64,000 nucleotides of DNA from an uncultured Bacteroidales bacterium (lineage in GTDB: Bacteria; Bacteroidota; Bacteroidia; Bacteroidales; F082), in assembly GCA_947307415.1 (NCBI GenBank), contig CAMZJA010000004.1:53751-117750 (forward strand), in the 5' to 3' direction. The notes beneath the pieces are model-generated. The model was not told the origin of the DNA, made no database searches, and was given only the letters and a program-made list of their open reading frames with translations. The position numbers and the translations under genes are program-made. Position 1 is the stretch's first letter. The number at the start of each line of letters is the position of its first letter. Below are positions 35,181-43,357 of the stretch, piece after piece.

Positions 35181-36272
35181 ATGAAAAACTCTGTTTTTAC
35201 CGATTCGTTTTCATTGAACCAAACGCAAATCATCAAGGGAATTGCGATTTTATACATCATGCTTCATAATTTGTTCCACTGGATGAGCCCAATGAACGCC
35301 CTTGAAAACGAGTTCAGTTTCGACAGCAGTCATATCTTCAGTTTCTTCGACAGTTTAGCCAGCACTCCCTGGGAGTTCATAAACATCATCTTCAGCTATC
35401 TTGGCCATTATGGCGTTGAGATTTTTATCTTCATCAGCGGCTACGGACTAGCTAAATCATTCAGCAAATCGCCAAAACCATGGGGCAGATTCATGGCTCA
35501 TCGACTCAAAAAAATCTACCCACTCCTGATTATTGCCTTTCTTTATTTCTTTTTTACAAGGATTTCCATCTACAACACCTTGCCGAAATGGGATGAGATT
35601 AAGAGCATGATTTACAAACTGTTGTTCATTCACACCTTCATTCCGAAAGAAGGAATGAGCCTCGACGGCCCTTGGTGGTTCTTCGGGCTCATCGTCCAAC
35701 TGTATGTTTTCTTTCCTTTACTCTACAAATGCATCGAAAAACATGGTTTCAAGGCATTTTTTACAGTTTCGCTCATCTCCTACGCAACGATTTACGCGAG
35801 TTTATATGCCTTCAAGATGCCTAAAGATATTTATCTAATGCAAAACGCCATCGGCCACTTTCCTGAGTTCTGCCTCGGCATCCTACTCGCAAAAAACAAA
35901 ACTTTAACAGGAAATATCTGGTGTTTTATCCTTGCCGTCACCGCATTTTCTCTTGGAAATTTCTACCTAGCGTTCTATCCATTGACTTTCATCAGCATAA
36001 CATACATTTTTGTTTATCTTTCAATCACATTGATTAACAAGGATTTAAAGACGAAGCACATCAAAACCGTAATCTCAGTTTTCGGGAAATACTCTATGGT
36101 TTTGTTTGCCACCCACGGACTTTTCCGCTGGCAGTATGTGGTTTTGGCCGACCAATACAACAACGCCCTGATAACAATAGTGTTAGCAGTTGTTTTCCTC
36201 ATAGAAGTTTTGATACTCGCAATTCCTGCAATGAAACTCTACGAGTTTATGACTAAAACGAAATCTATCTGA
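35181..36272 (+). CDS. acyltransferase 3 family membrane protein
   Basis: A 363-residue membrane O-acyltransferase with about ten transmembrane helices. The first helix has the catalytic-type His in IMLHNLFHW (about residue 34), and EIFIFISGYGLAKS is the second conserved segment. A third reads DGPWWFFGLIVQLYVFFPLL. Family members transfer acetyl or other acyl groups to sugars of lipopolysaccharide, peptidoglycan or exopolysaccharide. It is divergent from the LtaS-like gene, so both may act on the same surface glycan. Its end overlaps the convergent GH5-like gene by 8 bp. Confidence 0.9.
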   Translation: MKNSVFTDSFSLNQTQIIKGIAILYIMLHNLFHWMSPMNALENEFSFDSSHIFSFFDSLASTPWEFINIIFSYLGHYGVEIFIFISGYGLAKSFSKSPKPWGRFMAHRLKKIYPLLIIAFLYFFFTRISIYNTLPKWDEIKSMIYKLLFIHTFIPKEGMSLDGPWWFFGLIVQLYVFFPLLYKCIEKHGFKAFFTVSLISYATIYASLYAFKMPKDIYLMQNAIGHFPEFCLGILLAKNKTLTGNIWCFILAVTAFSLGNFYLAFYPLTFISITYIFVYLSITLINKDLKTKHIKTVISVFGKYSMVLFATHGLFRWQYVVLADQYNNALITIVLAVVFLIEVLILAIPAMKLYEFMTKTKSI

Positions 36273-37818
36273 TTTTTTTCAACTCGATATCACCTAAGTC
36301 GGCTTTGAATTTTGCCTTGTCGAACATTCCTGGTTTGAATTCAAATAGCATGGTGTCGTTTGCCAAAAACGGGAAATATGAAATCTTATGATATTCCAAA
36401 TCAACGTTCTGCAAAGTCGAGAAGTCGCACTCGCCGCCGTCAACGCTGCTGTATTGCAACCTTTCGTTGTCGAACTTCACATTATTGTAACCCGGCGCCG
36501 AAATCTCAAAATGCACGTTTTTATCGTTGCTGTAAAGCGTGAAACGACCATTTTTATCGGAATAGGTGTTCATCCCGACGCCCCACCATAAATTCCAGCC
36601 TCTAATGACAGCACCATCGACAGGCTTCTTGTCGCACATTATCCTGCCCGTTATGACATAATTCTCATATCCGAGCATATTGAAATAGTTGTCAGCCCTG
36701 ACAGGTGTTTTAGGCTTTAACTCATGAAGCTTAGCAAACTCAAATGCCGCAGGTTTCAAAGTACCAAGAATCTCATTGCCGTTTTTCGTTACAGTAACTC
36801 CGTCATGGTTTAGCAAACCGGTATAATTTGCCTCAAAATTCAAATCAGAATTAAGATATTCCTGAAACTCCCACCATCCGAAGCCAATTCCGCCACAGTC
36901 GATGGTATACCGATAGACCTGCTCAACAAAACGAGCCTGCGAGTCATAGCTGATCGAGTCATTATCAGCCGGAAGCGACGTCTCGCCTATCATCCACGGC
37001 TTTCCGACATAATGGCTATACCACCATATCTCATTCGGAATCCTCAAAGGATGATAGGTGTGAATCTGTACGAAATCGACGGGAAGCATCGACGGATCCC
37101 ACTCGAAAACCTCTATCGGCTCAGCAAATCCTATCGTAAAAAGATGGTGAGGGGCATATTTTCTGACCATTTTATTCCATTTTTTCACAATAGCAACCGC
37201 ATCTTCCTTTTTACGTTGAGGCTCAGCATCAAAATACAAAGGCTCATTCATGAAATCGTAAGCAAAAATTGTAGGATTGCCGGCAAAGTGTCGTAGCACT
37301 TCAGCTGTAAAATCATTCAGTTCCTCATCCATAGGCGGCTTCAGCAGAAGCATTGTTTTCATGTCGTAGGATGAAACGATATCGACCATCTTTTCAATGC
37401 CTTCGATGATTTTATCAGTATTGTCTTTAAGATAAACAGGGCCGTTGTCGGTTATGTAATAATGACCGTTATCGTCATTCAAAACGATGTCCATACATAT
37501 CCTGATGGTATTGAAACCCAGCTCTTTCATCAGGTCGACATGACTTGAAAACTGCCGTAAGATCTCCTGCTCGCTGTTCGATTCGAAGATATCGCCGTTT
37601 TCGTAATATTTTGCGGGAGAAACGATTACGTTATCACCTATTTTTCTCATCTCAATCTTATAATTGAGCATCATTGGGAAAAACGTCTCTCCATCGACTT
37701 TGAAAACACCGTCCTCGAGATACACAAAGCCTTGTGGTGTTTCTTTCTTTGAGTCACTGCAACTCATCAAAAGAAACACCAAAGACAATGCAAAAAGAAT
37801 ATTAAATATTTTTCTCAT
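36265..37818 (-). CDS. GH5-like (cellulase-family) lipoprotein
   Basis: A 517-residue exported lipoprotein (lipobox Cys20, FLLMSC). Residues 25-340 form a (beta/alpha)8 barrel of the GH-A clan: FNTIRICMDI, then AYDFMNEPLYF with Glu192 as acid/base, VQIHTYHP, and WMIGETSLP with Glu279 as nucleophile. Residues about 395-480 look like a carboxypeptidase-regulatory-like beta domain (ITGRIMCDKKPVDGAVIRGW). GH5 or a related family is likely, with beta-mannan or beta-glucan substrates possible, but the subfamily cannot be read. It starts 3 bp after the stop of the large oxidoreductase gene, so the two are probably co-transcribed in spite of unrelated functions. Confidence 0.82.
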   Translation of the reverse strand: MRKIFNILFALSLVFLLMSCSDSKKETPQGFVYLEDGVFKVDGETFFPMMLNYKIEMRKIGDNVIVSPAKYYENGDIFESNSEQEILRQFSSHVDLMKELGFNTIRICMDIVLNDDNGHYYITDNGPVYLKDNTDKIIEGIEKMVDIVSSYDMKTMLLLKPPMDEELNDFTAEVLRHFAGNPTIFAYDFMNEPLYFDAEPQRKKEDAVAIVKKWNKMVRKYAPHHLFTIGFAEPIEVFEWDPSMLPVDFVQIHTYHPLRIPNEIWWYSHYVGKPWMIGETSLPADNDSISYDSQARFVEQVYRYTIDCGGIGFGWWEFQEYLNSDLNFEANYTGLLNHDGVTVTKNGNEILGTLKPAAFEFAKLHELKPKTPVRADNYFNMLGYENYVITGRIMCDKKPVDGAVIRGWNLWWGVGMNTYSDKNGRFTLYSNDKNVHFEISAPGYNNVKFDNERLQYSSVDGGECDFSTLQNVDLEYHKISYFPFLANDTMLFEFKPGMFDKAKFKADLGDIELKKIR

Positions 37819-37821
37819 TTA

Positions 37822-40800
37822 CTACTTAAACGCGTTCTCGCTCAAGCCCTTACCTGTAATCTTCAGGTCTTCCATGTAACCTGGAACCGGCTTACCGAGA
37901 TATTTGTCGACATAAATCTTTGCGAGATATTGACCGAGCATGAAGCCGTGACCACGCAAACCTGTCAACAGACCGACCTCCGGGTCGACGATGTAACGCG
38001 GCTCGGTGTAACGTCCAGCCCAGCATGCCAGGAAGCTGACCTCGCCAAGGTTTGGAATCCATTCTGCAAATACTTCAGAAACGATCTCCAAAAACTCCTT
38101 GCTGTTGTACTTGATATTCTGACGTGCCTCGTAAGCGTCGGTGTCAGGGCTTGCGCAGCCGATAATCTGGCCTGTGTGCGCCCACTGCTGTCCGTAAACA
38201 GCGCTGAAGCCCTTGTAATGACGACGGTCGATGATCATATCCAACGGACCTCCGTTTGGTCCCATCATCGGTAGACGGCGTGTGATGAACGCCTGGTGCT
38301 TGACAGGATACAAACCGGTATCCAATCCGAGCATGTCGTTGAACTTCTCAGCACCCCAACCCATCGCGTTGACGAAGTGGTCGCAGGTGTATTCAACGTA
38401 AGCGCCCTCGTGGGTGCGCACCAATGTCACATAATGTCCGCCTACTTTCTGAACGTGGAGCAACTCGCAGTCTTCAAAGTAACGGCCACCATTTTGCACA
38501 CCTATTCCACGAATGTAGTCGATAACTCTACCAGGTGTCGCCTGCCAGCAGTCACGGGTAATCAAAGCGTGGCTGTAAGTGTCTTTTTTATCGTCCCACA
38601 AAGGTGAAATCTCTTTCTTGAAGTCCTTGCGGTCGATCATATATGCGTCGCTCCAGGCGCGCGAGGCGTCGAGTGATTTGTAGGTAGCTTCATCATGCAC
38701 CAAATTCACATAATGTGTCAGGTGGTAGTTGATGTTGTGTACCTTCTGCATGTTCTTGAAGATCTCGTGGTTATGCACCGCAATATCAGCAATATCCGGA
38801 TTCGAGAACGCCGGACGGCCGCCACCGATACAACGCCACGAAGCACCACGGCTGTAGTTAATCATCACAGGCTTCTTGCCGGCTTCAGAGAAGTAACGGA
38901 ACAAAGCACTACCAGCGATACCGCCACCGGCGATAAACACCTCGACCTTTTCTTTCTTTACGTCGTTCATCTTCGGGAACACGAATGTTTCCTTGGTTTT
39001 CGGATTGTATAAGTCATCCAAACTCACCTGATTCGACAGAGGAGCACGCGGTGTGGCATCGCCAACAAGCTCGATGCCGTAGGTGCGCAAAATCTGACGT
39101 GCACGTGGGATACATCTCTTACCACGGCATGGACCCATACCCATACGTGTGATGTGCTTCAACTCGTCAACCGATATGGTCTTGCGGTCACCGATGACGC
39201 TCAAAACTTTGTCTAACTTTATATCTTCGCAGTGGCAGACGTATGTCTCTGATTCAACAGCCTTCAATGGCTTGAACTCTATCGGTTTCGGATAGTTTTC
39301 CTTCACGATGAAGCCACGAGCCTCGACCAGTTTCTCACCTTCCACATTCTTTGCAATGACGCGAGCCACGTTAGTCTTGTTGTTCTTCTTCATCACCTTC
39401 TCGACAACGCCCTCGCCCACTTTCTTGCCGTTATCGTCGACCAAGAACACCTCAACGCCTTCGTTTACCTCATATTCTACAGGCAGGAACAGGGTATTCT
39501 TCTTCATATCGTAGCCGAAGATTGCCAAACCTGGACAGTGGTTCACGCAGTTCATACAGCCTATGCATTTGTCGTAATCAATAACCGGCACTGTATTTGT
39601 GCTCGACTTGGTGATGGCACCTTGTGGACATGAGAACGAGCAAGGATTGCAAGCGAATCCGTAGACACAGTCGGCGATGACGAACGGTTTTGCCACCATT
39701 CTCTCTGCCGTTGGCTTGTTAGGCTCCTGCAACACTCTAATCGGGTGCTGCTGCGACTCAATATATTGCTTCGAAACCTCGAGATATTCATCATAATTGA
39801 ATCTCAAGCCCATATTCTGTGCCACTTCGAAAGCGACCTGCTTGCCTCTCAAAACAGCGCTTGTGCCTTCACCAATGCGAATGGCATCACCTGCACCGTA
39901 TGTGTTCAAACCAAACACCTCGCGTCCCTTCACCAGCAGCTGGCTGTCAGGAATCAAACCTGTGCAGATGTTGATGATATCGATATCATCGATAACTTGT
40001 TCTGTTCCCGGGATCGCCTTAAAGTTCTCGCATTTTGCAATGACCGCACCCACAACGCCTGTGTGATCTTTGTTCGGAATAGCTTTCAACAGAATGTGCG
40101 ATGTCATGATCGGGATGCCGAGTCGACGCACACGGTTAGCCTGCACCGGGAAGCCGCCCTCGTGATCCATACCTTCGATGATGGCCTTGATGGTGGCACC
40201 CGCCTGCATTCCCTGATATGATGTCAAATAACCGATGTTTCCTGCACCTACCGTCAACACTTTCTTGCCAAGCAAGGTGTGCTCCTGATTCATCATCTTC
40301 TGGAACACAGCTGCGGTATACACGCCCGGAAGGTCGTCGTTTTCAAACGTCGGCATAAACGGCACAGCGCCTGTCGCAACAACAAGATGTTCAGCGTCGA
40401 CATACGCCACTTCGCCTGTCACGATGTTCTTGATAGCAATGCGTTTGCCCTCAAGCAAGTCCCAAACGACATAGTTCAGCAGAATACCTTCATGGTTGTC
40501 GCCGGCCAAGGTCTTCGCAATGTCAAAACCACGCATTCCACCGAATTTCTGCTCCTTCTCGAAGAAGAAAAACTGGTGTGTCTGCATGTTAAACTGACCG
40601 CCGATCTTAGCGTTGCTGTCGACAACAACATTGCTGATACCCAGCTTATTCAGCTGTTCGCGGCAAGCCAATCCCGCAGGACCCGCACCGATGATGGCAA
40701 CCTGGGTCTTGTAGACCTTCACCTCGCGCTGCTGCAACTCTTTAGCCTTAGGAAGCACGTTAGCCTCGTTGTTGATAGGCTTCACCTCTTTTACTCCGTC

Positions 40801-41052
40801 AACCAGAGTGATGCAGATACGACGAATCTTGCCGTCGACAAGCATCTCGCAGGCACCGCACTTTCCGATGCCGCAGTTAAGGCTTCGGTTGCGCCCGTCG
40901 AGACTGTGGCTGTGAACAGGGAATCCCGCCTGATGCAAGGCGGCTGCTATGGTGTAGCCCTTCTGCCCCACCACTTTTTTACCATCATAAATAAATTCTA
41001 CTTTTTCGCCCTCGGCGATGTCAAGAATAGGATGTTTGGTTATTTTGTACAT
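37822..41052 (-). CDS. multi-domain FAD/iron-sulfur oxidoreductase (HcnABC/octopine oxidase-like fusion)
   Basis: A 1076-residue single-chain enzyme with at least five cofactor modules. In order: a [2Fe-2S] ferredoxin-like domain (Cys60, 65, 68, 80); an FAD/NAD-binding disulfide-reductase-like domain (IGAGPAG at 121, second dinucleotide motif near 268). A ferredoxin-like insert follows with two Cys sets (462, 468, 471, 475 and 496, 499, 502, 506), fitting two [4Fe-4S] clusters. Next is a BFD-like [2Fe-2S] domain (Cys606, 608, 642, 647), and a DAO-type FAD domain (GGGIAG at 709 onward). Separate subunits of this type make up octopine/nopaline oxidase, D-hydroxyproline dehydrogenase and hydrogen cyanide synthase, so an amino acid or imino acid dehydrogenase is likely. 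The ATG at 41052 is chosen over a TTG at 41061. Promoter at 41080. Confidence 0.85.
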   Translation of the reverse strand: MYKITKHPILDIAEGEKVEFIYDGKKVVGQKGYTIAAALHQAGFPVHSHSLDGRNRSLNCGIGKCGACEMLVDGKIRRICITLVDGVKEVKPINNEANVLPKAKELQQREVKVYKTQVAIIGAGPAGLACREQLNKLGISNVVVDSNAKIGGQFNMQTHQFFFFEKEQKFGGMRGFDIAKTLAGDNHEGILLNYVVWDLLEGKRIAIKNIVTGEVAYVDAEHLVVATGAVPFMPTFENDDLPGVYTAAVFQKMMNQEHTLLGKKVLTVGAGNIGYLTSYQGMQAGATIKAIIEGMDHEGGFPVQANRVRRLGIPIMTSHILLKAIPNKDHTGVVGAVIAKCENFKAIPGTEQVIDDIDIINICTGLIPDSQLLVKGREVFGLNTYGAGDAIRIGEGTSAVLRGKQVAFEVAQNMGLRFNYDEYLEVSKQYIESQQHPIRVLQEPNKPTAERMVAKPFVIADCVYGFACNPCSFSCPQGAITKSSTNTVPVIDYDKCIGCMNCVNHCPGLAIFGYDMKKNTLFLPVEYEVNEGVEVFLVDDNGKKVGEGVVEKVMKKNNKTNVARVIAKNVEGEKLVEARGFIVKENYPKPIEFKPLKAVESETYVCHCEDIKLDKVLSVIGDRKTISVDELKHITRMGMGPCRGKRCIPRARQILRTYGIELVGDATPRAPLSNQVSLDDLYNPKTKETFVFPKMNDVKKEKVEVFIAGGGIAGSALFRYFSEAGKKPVMINYSRGASWRCIGGGRPAFSNPDIADIAVHNHEIFKNMQKVHNINYHLTHYVNLVHDEATYKSLDASRAWSDAYMIDRKDFKKEISPLWDDKKDTYSHALITRDCWQATPGRVIDYIRGIGVQNGGRYFEDCELLHVQKVGGHYVTLVRTHEGAYVEYTCDHFVNAMGWGAEKFNDMLGLDTGLYPVKHQAFITRRLPMMGPNGGPLDMIIDRRHYKGFSAVYGQQWAHTGQIIGCASPDTDAYEARQNIKYNSKEFLEIVSEVFAEWIPNLGEVSFLACWAGRYTEPRYIVDPEVGLLTGLRGHGFMLGQYLAKIYVDKYLGKPVPGYMEDLKITGKGLSENAFK

Positions 41053-41079
41053 GCTTTTCAATTTTGCTAATTAGAGATG

Positions 41080-41087
41080 CAAAATTA
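41080..41087 (-). promoter_or_regulatory. promoter -7 element of the fused oxidoreductase gene
   Basis: CAAAATTA is TAATTTTG on the minus strand, 27 bp before the ATG at 41052. Confidence 0.6.
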
Positions 41088-41128
41088 ATAAGCTGTTTTT
41101 ACAAAAACAAGAAAAAAATGAAATTTTT

Positions 41129-41220
41129 AAGACTTTAGACCTTAGACTTTAGACCTTAGCAGTCACTGCTAAAAACTAAGGTCTAAAGTCTAAGGTCTAA
41201 AGTCTAAAGTCTAAGGTCTT
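41129..41220. repeat. 7-bp-period array D forming a perfect 29-bp inverted repeat
   Basis: The left arm (41131-41159) is GACTTTA/GACCTTA alternating twice plus G. The right arm starts at 41176 and has six heptads (CTAAGGT or CTAAAGT); its first 29 bases are the exact reverse complement of the left arm. A nested palindrome TTAGCAGT-C-ACTGCTAA lies in the centre (41156-41172). The right arm contains the last codons and stop of the methyltransferase gene at 41204. Transcripts from that operon could fold into a very stable hairpin followed by a U-rich stretch (41130-41115), so it may act as the operon's terminator. Confidence 0.8.
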
Positions 41221-42373
41221 TAATCTTCTTATCTTTATAACTTCCCTCAAAAATCTCAAACTTCTCAAACTTACATTCGAGCGGTCCGTTATAAACATCT
41301 ATTTTCTTCGAAGGCTTCAGCCCCACAAGCTTCAGCGCGTCTTTGTTCGAGCTGATGATCCACGCCTGGAAACCCTTGAAATTCTTCTTCAAAGCGTCGC
41401 CAATACCTTTGTAAAGGTTCACGATGTCTCTCTCTTCCAAACGCTCGCCGTATGGCGGGTTGATAATCATGATGCCGCCGCCTTCAGGTGGCACCATCTC
41501 AAACATATCCTGTTTGCTAAGTTTTATGTCGTGATTGAGATGCGCGTTCTCAATGTTGGCTCTCGCTATCTCCACAGCCTTGGTCGAACGGTCCGACGCA
41601 AGTATCTCATAATCAAACTCTTCCATCTCAGCGCCGGCATCCAAAAGGACGTTCTGCCACAACTCCTTGTCGAAGTCGTGCCACGTCATGAAGCCCCATT
41701 TCTTACGGAAAAATCCTGCCGGTATACCCATCGCCTGCATCGCCGCCTCAATCGGGATGGTGCCCGAGCCGCACATGCAGTCAACGAAGTTGCAGTCGTA
41801 CTGCCAACCTGTGAGTTTTATCAAACCTGCCGCCAGCACTTCATTCATAGGCGCCTTGTCGACCGATTTTCTGTATCCGCGCTTGTGCAACGATTCTCCC
41901 GAGCTGTCGAACGAAAGCGTAACTTTCTCATTCTCAATGTGCACATTGATTCTTAAGTCAGGATTCTCGACATCCACCGACGGACGTGCTCCGAAGTGCT
42001 GGCGGAACTCGTCGGCGATGGCGTCTTTCACCTTCAATGCCGCATATTGCGAATGTGTAAAATAATTTCCGCTCGTCACCGCGTCGATGGCAAACGTCTC
42101 GTTGATGTTGAAAATCTCATGCCACTGAATCTTGAAGATGTTGTTGTACAACGCCAATTCATTGCGTGCCACAAAACTCGTTATCGGCTTCAAAATCCTC
42201 AAAGCCGTGCGACAGCAATAATTCGCCTTGTACATCAGCGCCTTGTCGCCTTCAAAGCTCACGGCGCGGTACAACACCTCAACATTCTGTGCTCCCATGG
42301 CTGTCAACTCCTCGGCGAGGACATTCTCCAACCCCGCCATAGTCTTGGCAACCATTTTAAAAGACTCACTCAT
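41204..42373 (-). CDS. THUMP-domain RNA methyltransferase (RlmL N-half/YpsC-like)
   Basis: A 389-residue SAM-dependent methyltransferase that probably makes m2G in 23S rRNA (equivalent of the RlmL half that modifies G2445). A THUMP RNA-binding domain covers about 1-165. The Rossmann methyltransferase domain has NFVDCMCGSGTIPIEA for SAM binding, and the catalytic IINPPYGERL motif. The ATG at 42373 is chosen because it lies 2 bp after the upstream HIT gene stop; the longer form would start within that gene. The C-terminus KDLRL is encoded by heptad array D, so its tail is set by the repeat. Operon greA-HIT-this gene. Confidence 0.9.
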   Translation of the reverse strand: MSESFKMVAKTMAGLENVLAEELTAMGAQNVEVLYRAVSFEGDKALMYKANYCCRTALRILKPITSFVARNELALYNNIFKIQWHEIFNINETFAIDAVTSGNYFTHSQYAALKVKDAIADEFRQHFGARPSVDVENPDLRINVHIENEKVTLSFDSSGESLHKRGYRKSVDKAPMNEVLAAGLIKLTGWQYDCNFVDCMCGSGTIPIEAAMQAMGIPAGFFRKKWGFMTWHDFDKELWQNVLLDAGAEMEEFDYEILASDRSTKAVEIARANIENAHLNHDIKLSKQDMFEMVPPEGGGIMIINPPYGERLEERDIVNLYKGIGDALKKNFKGFQAWIISSNKDALKLVGLKPSKKIDVYNGPLECKFEKFEIFEGSYKDKKIKDLRL

Positions 42374-42375
42374 CT

Positions 42376-42768
42376 TTACAGATTCTCGACGATTTTCTTC
42401 TGCCATTCCTTAAACTGCTCCTCTGTCGGATGCATCTTCTCGCGACGGAAGTCGAGGTCGCCCTCTTTCTGCATCGGCACGAGATGGATGTGTGCGTGTG
42501 GCACCTCAAGTCCTATCACCGCCACGCCTACTTTCTTGCATGGGATGGCCTTCTTTATCGCCACAGCGATTTTTTTTGCGAAGACAATCATCTCGGCGAG
42601 GTCAGCGTCAGAAATATCAAAGATGTAGTCTTCCTCTTTCTTTGGAATCACCAAGGTGTGACCTGGCACGAGCGGACAGATGTCGAAGAACGCGAAAAAC
42701 TTGTCGTTTTCAGCGATTTTATAGCAAGGAATCTCTCCTGCCACTATTCTTGAAAATATTGATGCCAT
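42376..42768 (-). CDS. HIT family hydrolase
   Basis: A 130-residue histidine-triad protein. The triad motif is HAHIHLVPM near residue 98, and the N-terminal half has the CYKIAEND, FFDICPLVPGHTLVIPKKE pattern of the HINT branch. Such proteins hydrolyse purine nucleotide phosphoramidates such as AMP-lysine. It lies between greA (2-bp gap) and the RNA methyltransferase (2-bp gap), a compact operon often seen in Bacteroidota as greA-HIT. Confidence 0.94.
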   Translation of the reverse strand: MASIFSRIVAGEIPCYKIAENDKFFAFFDICPLVPGHTLVIPKKEEDYIFDISDADLAEMIVFAKKIAVAIKKAIPCKKVGVAVIGLEVPHAHIHLVPMQKEGDLDFRREKMHPTEEQFKEWQKKIVENL

Positions 42769-42770
42769 AA

Positions 42771-43247
42771 TTATTCTCTTGTTATTTCAACAATTTCAAA
42801 CAAAAGCTTTCCGGCAGGAACCTGAATCTCGACCTGCTCGCCAACCGATTTGCCAAGAAGTCCCTTCGCTATCGGCGAGGTGATTGAAATCTTGCCCGCC
42901 TTGAGGTTTGCTTCCTTCTCAGGGACGATTGTATATGACATCATCTGTTTTGTCTTCACGTTCTTGATTTTCACCGTCGACAGAATCAAAACCTTCGATG
43001 TGTCCATCTTCGATTCGTCGATGATACGTGCGTTCGCGATGGTGAGCTGGAGCTTCACTATCTTCATCTCAAGAAGCTGCTGCGCCTCTTTTGCCGCATC
43101 ATACTCAGCGTTCTCCGAAAGGTCACCCTTGTCGCGCGCTTCCGCTATTGCCGCTGCGATTTTAGGACGTTCGTTAACACAGAGATTCTCCAATTCGTCC
43201 TTTAATTTCTGCAGCCCAGCCTGTGTAAAATATTCTACTTCTGCCAT
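42771..43247 (-). CDS. greA: transcription elongation factor GreA
   Basis: A 158-residue factor that stimulates RNA cleavage by backtracked RNA polymerase. The N-terminal antiparallel coiled-coil (about 1-75) carries the acidic tip residues in EARDKGDLSENAEYDAAKEAQ. The C-terminal FKBP-like domain ends GEQVEIQVPAGKLLFEIVEI. It heads a greA-HIT-rlmL-like operon. The promoter at 43322 and a hairpin with U-tract in the leader (43271-43308) suggest attenuation, comparable in layout to the E. coli greA leader. Confidence 0.96.
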   Translation of the reverse strand: MAEVEYFTQAGLQKLKDELENLCVNERPKIAAAIAEARDKGDLSENAEYDAAKEAQQLLEMKIVKLQLTIANARIIDESKMDTSKVLILSTVKIKNVKTKQMMSYTIVPEKEANLKAGKISITSPIAKGLLGKSVGEQVEIQVPAGKLLFEIVEITRE

Positions 43248-43270
43248 AATTTTATAACTTTTTAAATCGT

Positions 43271-43308
43271 AAAAAAGAGACCCTTACCGAAATAAGGGCC
43301 CTTTTTTC
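43271..43308 (-). terminator. hairpin with U-tract in the greA leader; possible attenuator and terminator of the upstream operon
   Basis: On the minus strand the RNA reads GGGCCCUUA-UUUCGG-UAAGGGUC-UC-UUUUUU. It lies 47 bp after the stop of the PorV-like gene, so it can end that operon. It also lies downstream of the greA promoter (43322) and upstream of the greA ATG (43247), so greA transcripts must pass it. Confidence 0.7.
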
Positions 43309-43321
43309 GTAAAATTGTATG

Positions 43322-43329
43322 CAAAGATA
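43322..43329 (-). promoter_or_regulatory. promoter -7 element of greA
   Basis: CAAAGATA is TATCTTTG on the minus strand, with a CTTG at 43351-43348 about 18 bp upstream. Expected transcription start is near 43316, before the hairpin at 43308-43271. Confidence 0.6.
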
Positions 43330-43357
43330 CAACTTTTTTTTCAGATACAAGCTTTTT

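Noticed and set aside
37822-41052. Hydrogen cyanide synthase
   Set aside because: Domains resemble HcnA, HcnB and HcnC but also fit amino acid dehydrogenases; the extra [4Fe-4S] insert and the single-chain form do not favour HCN synthesis.
41129-41220. CRISPR-like array
   Set aside because: Repeats are 7 bp with no spacers, arranged as an inverted repeat; no cas genes are near.
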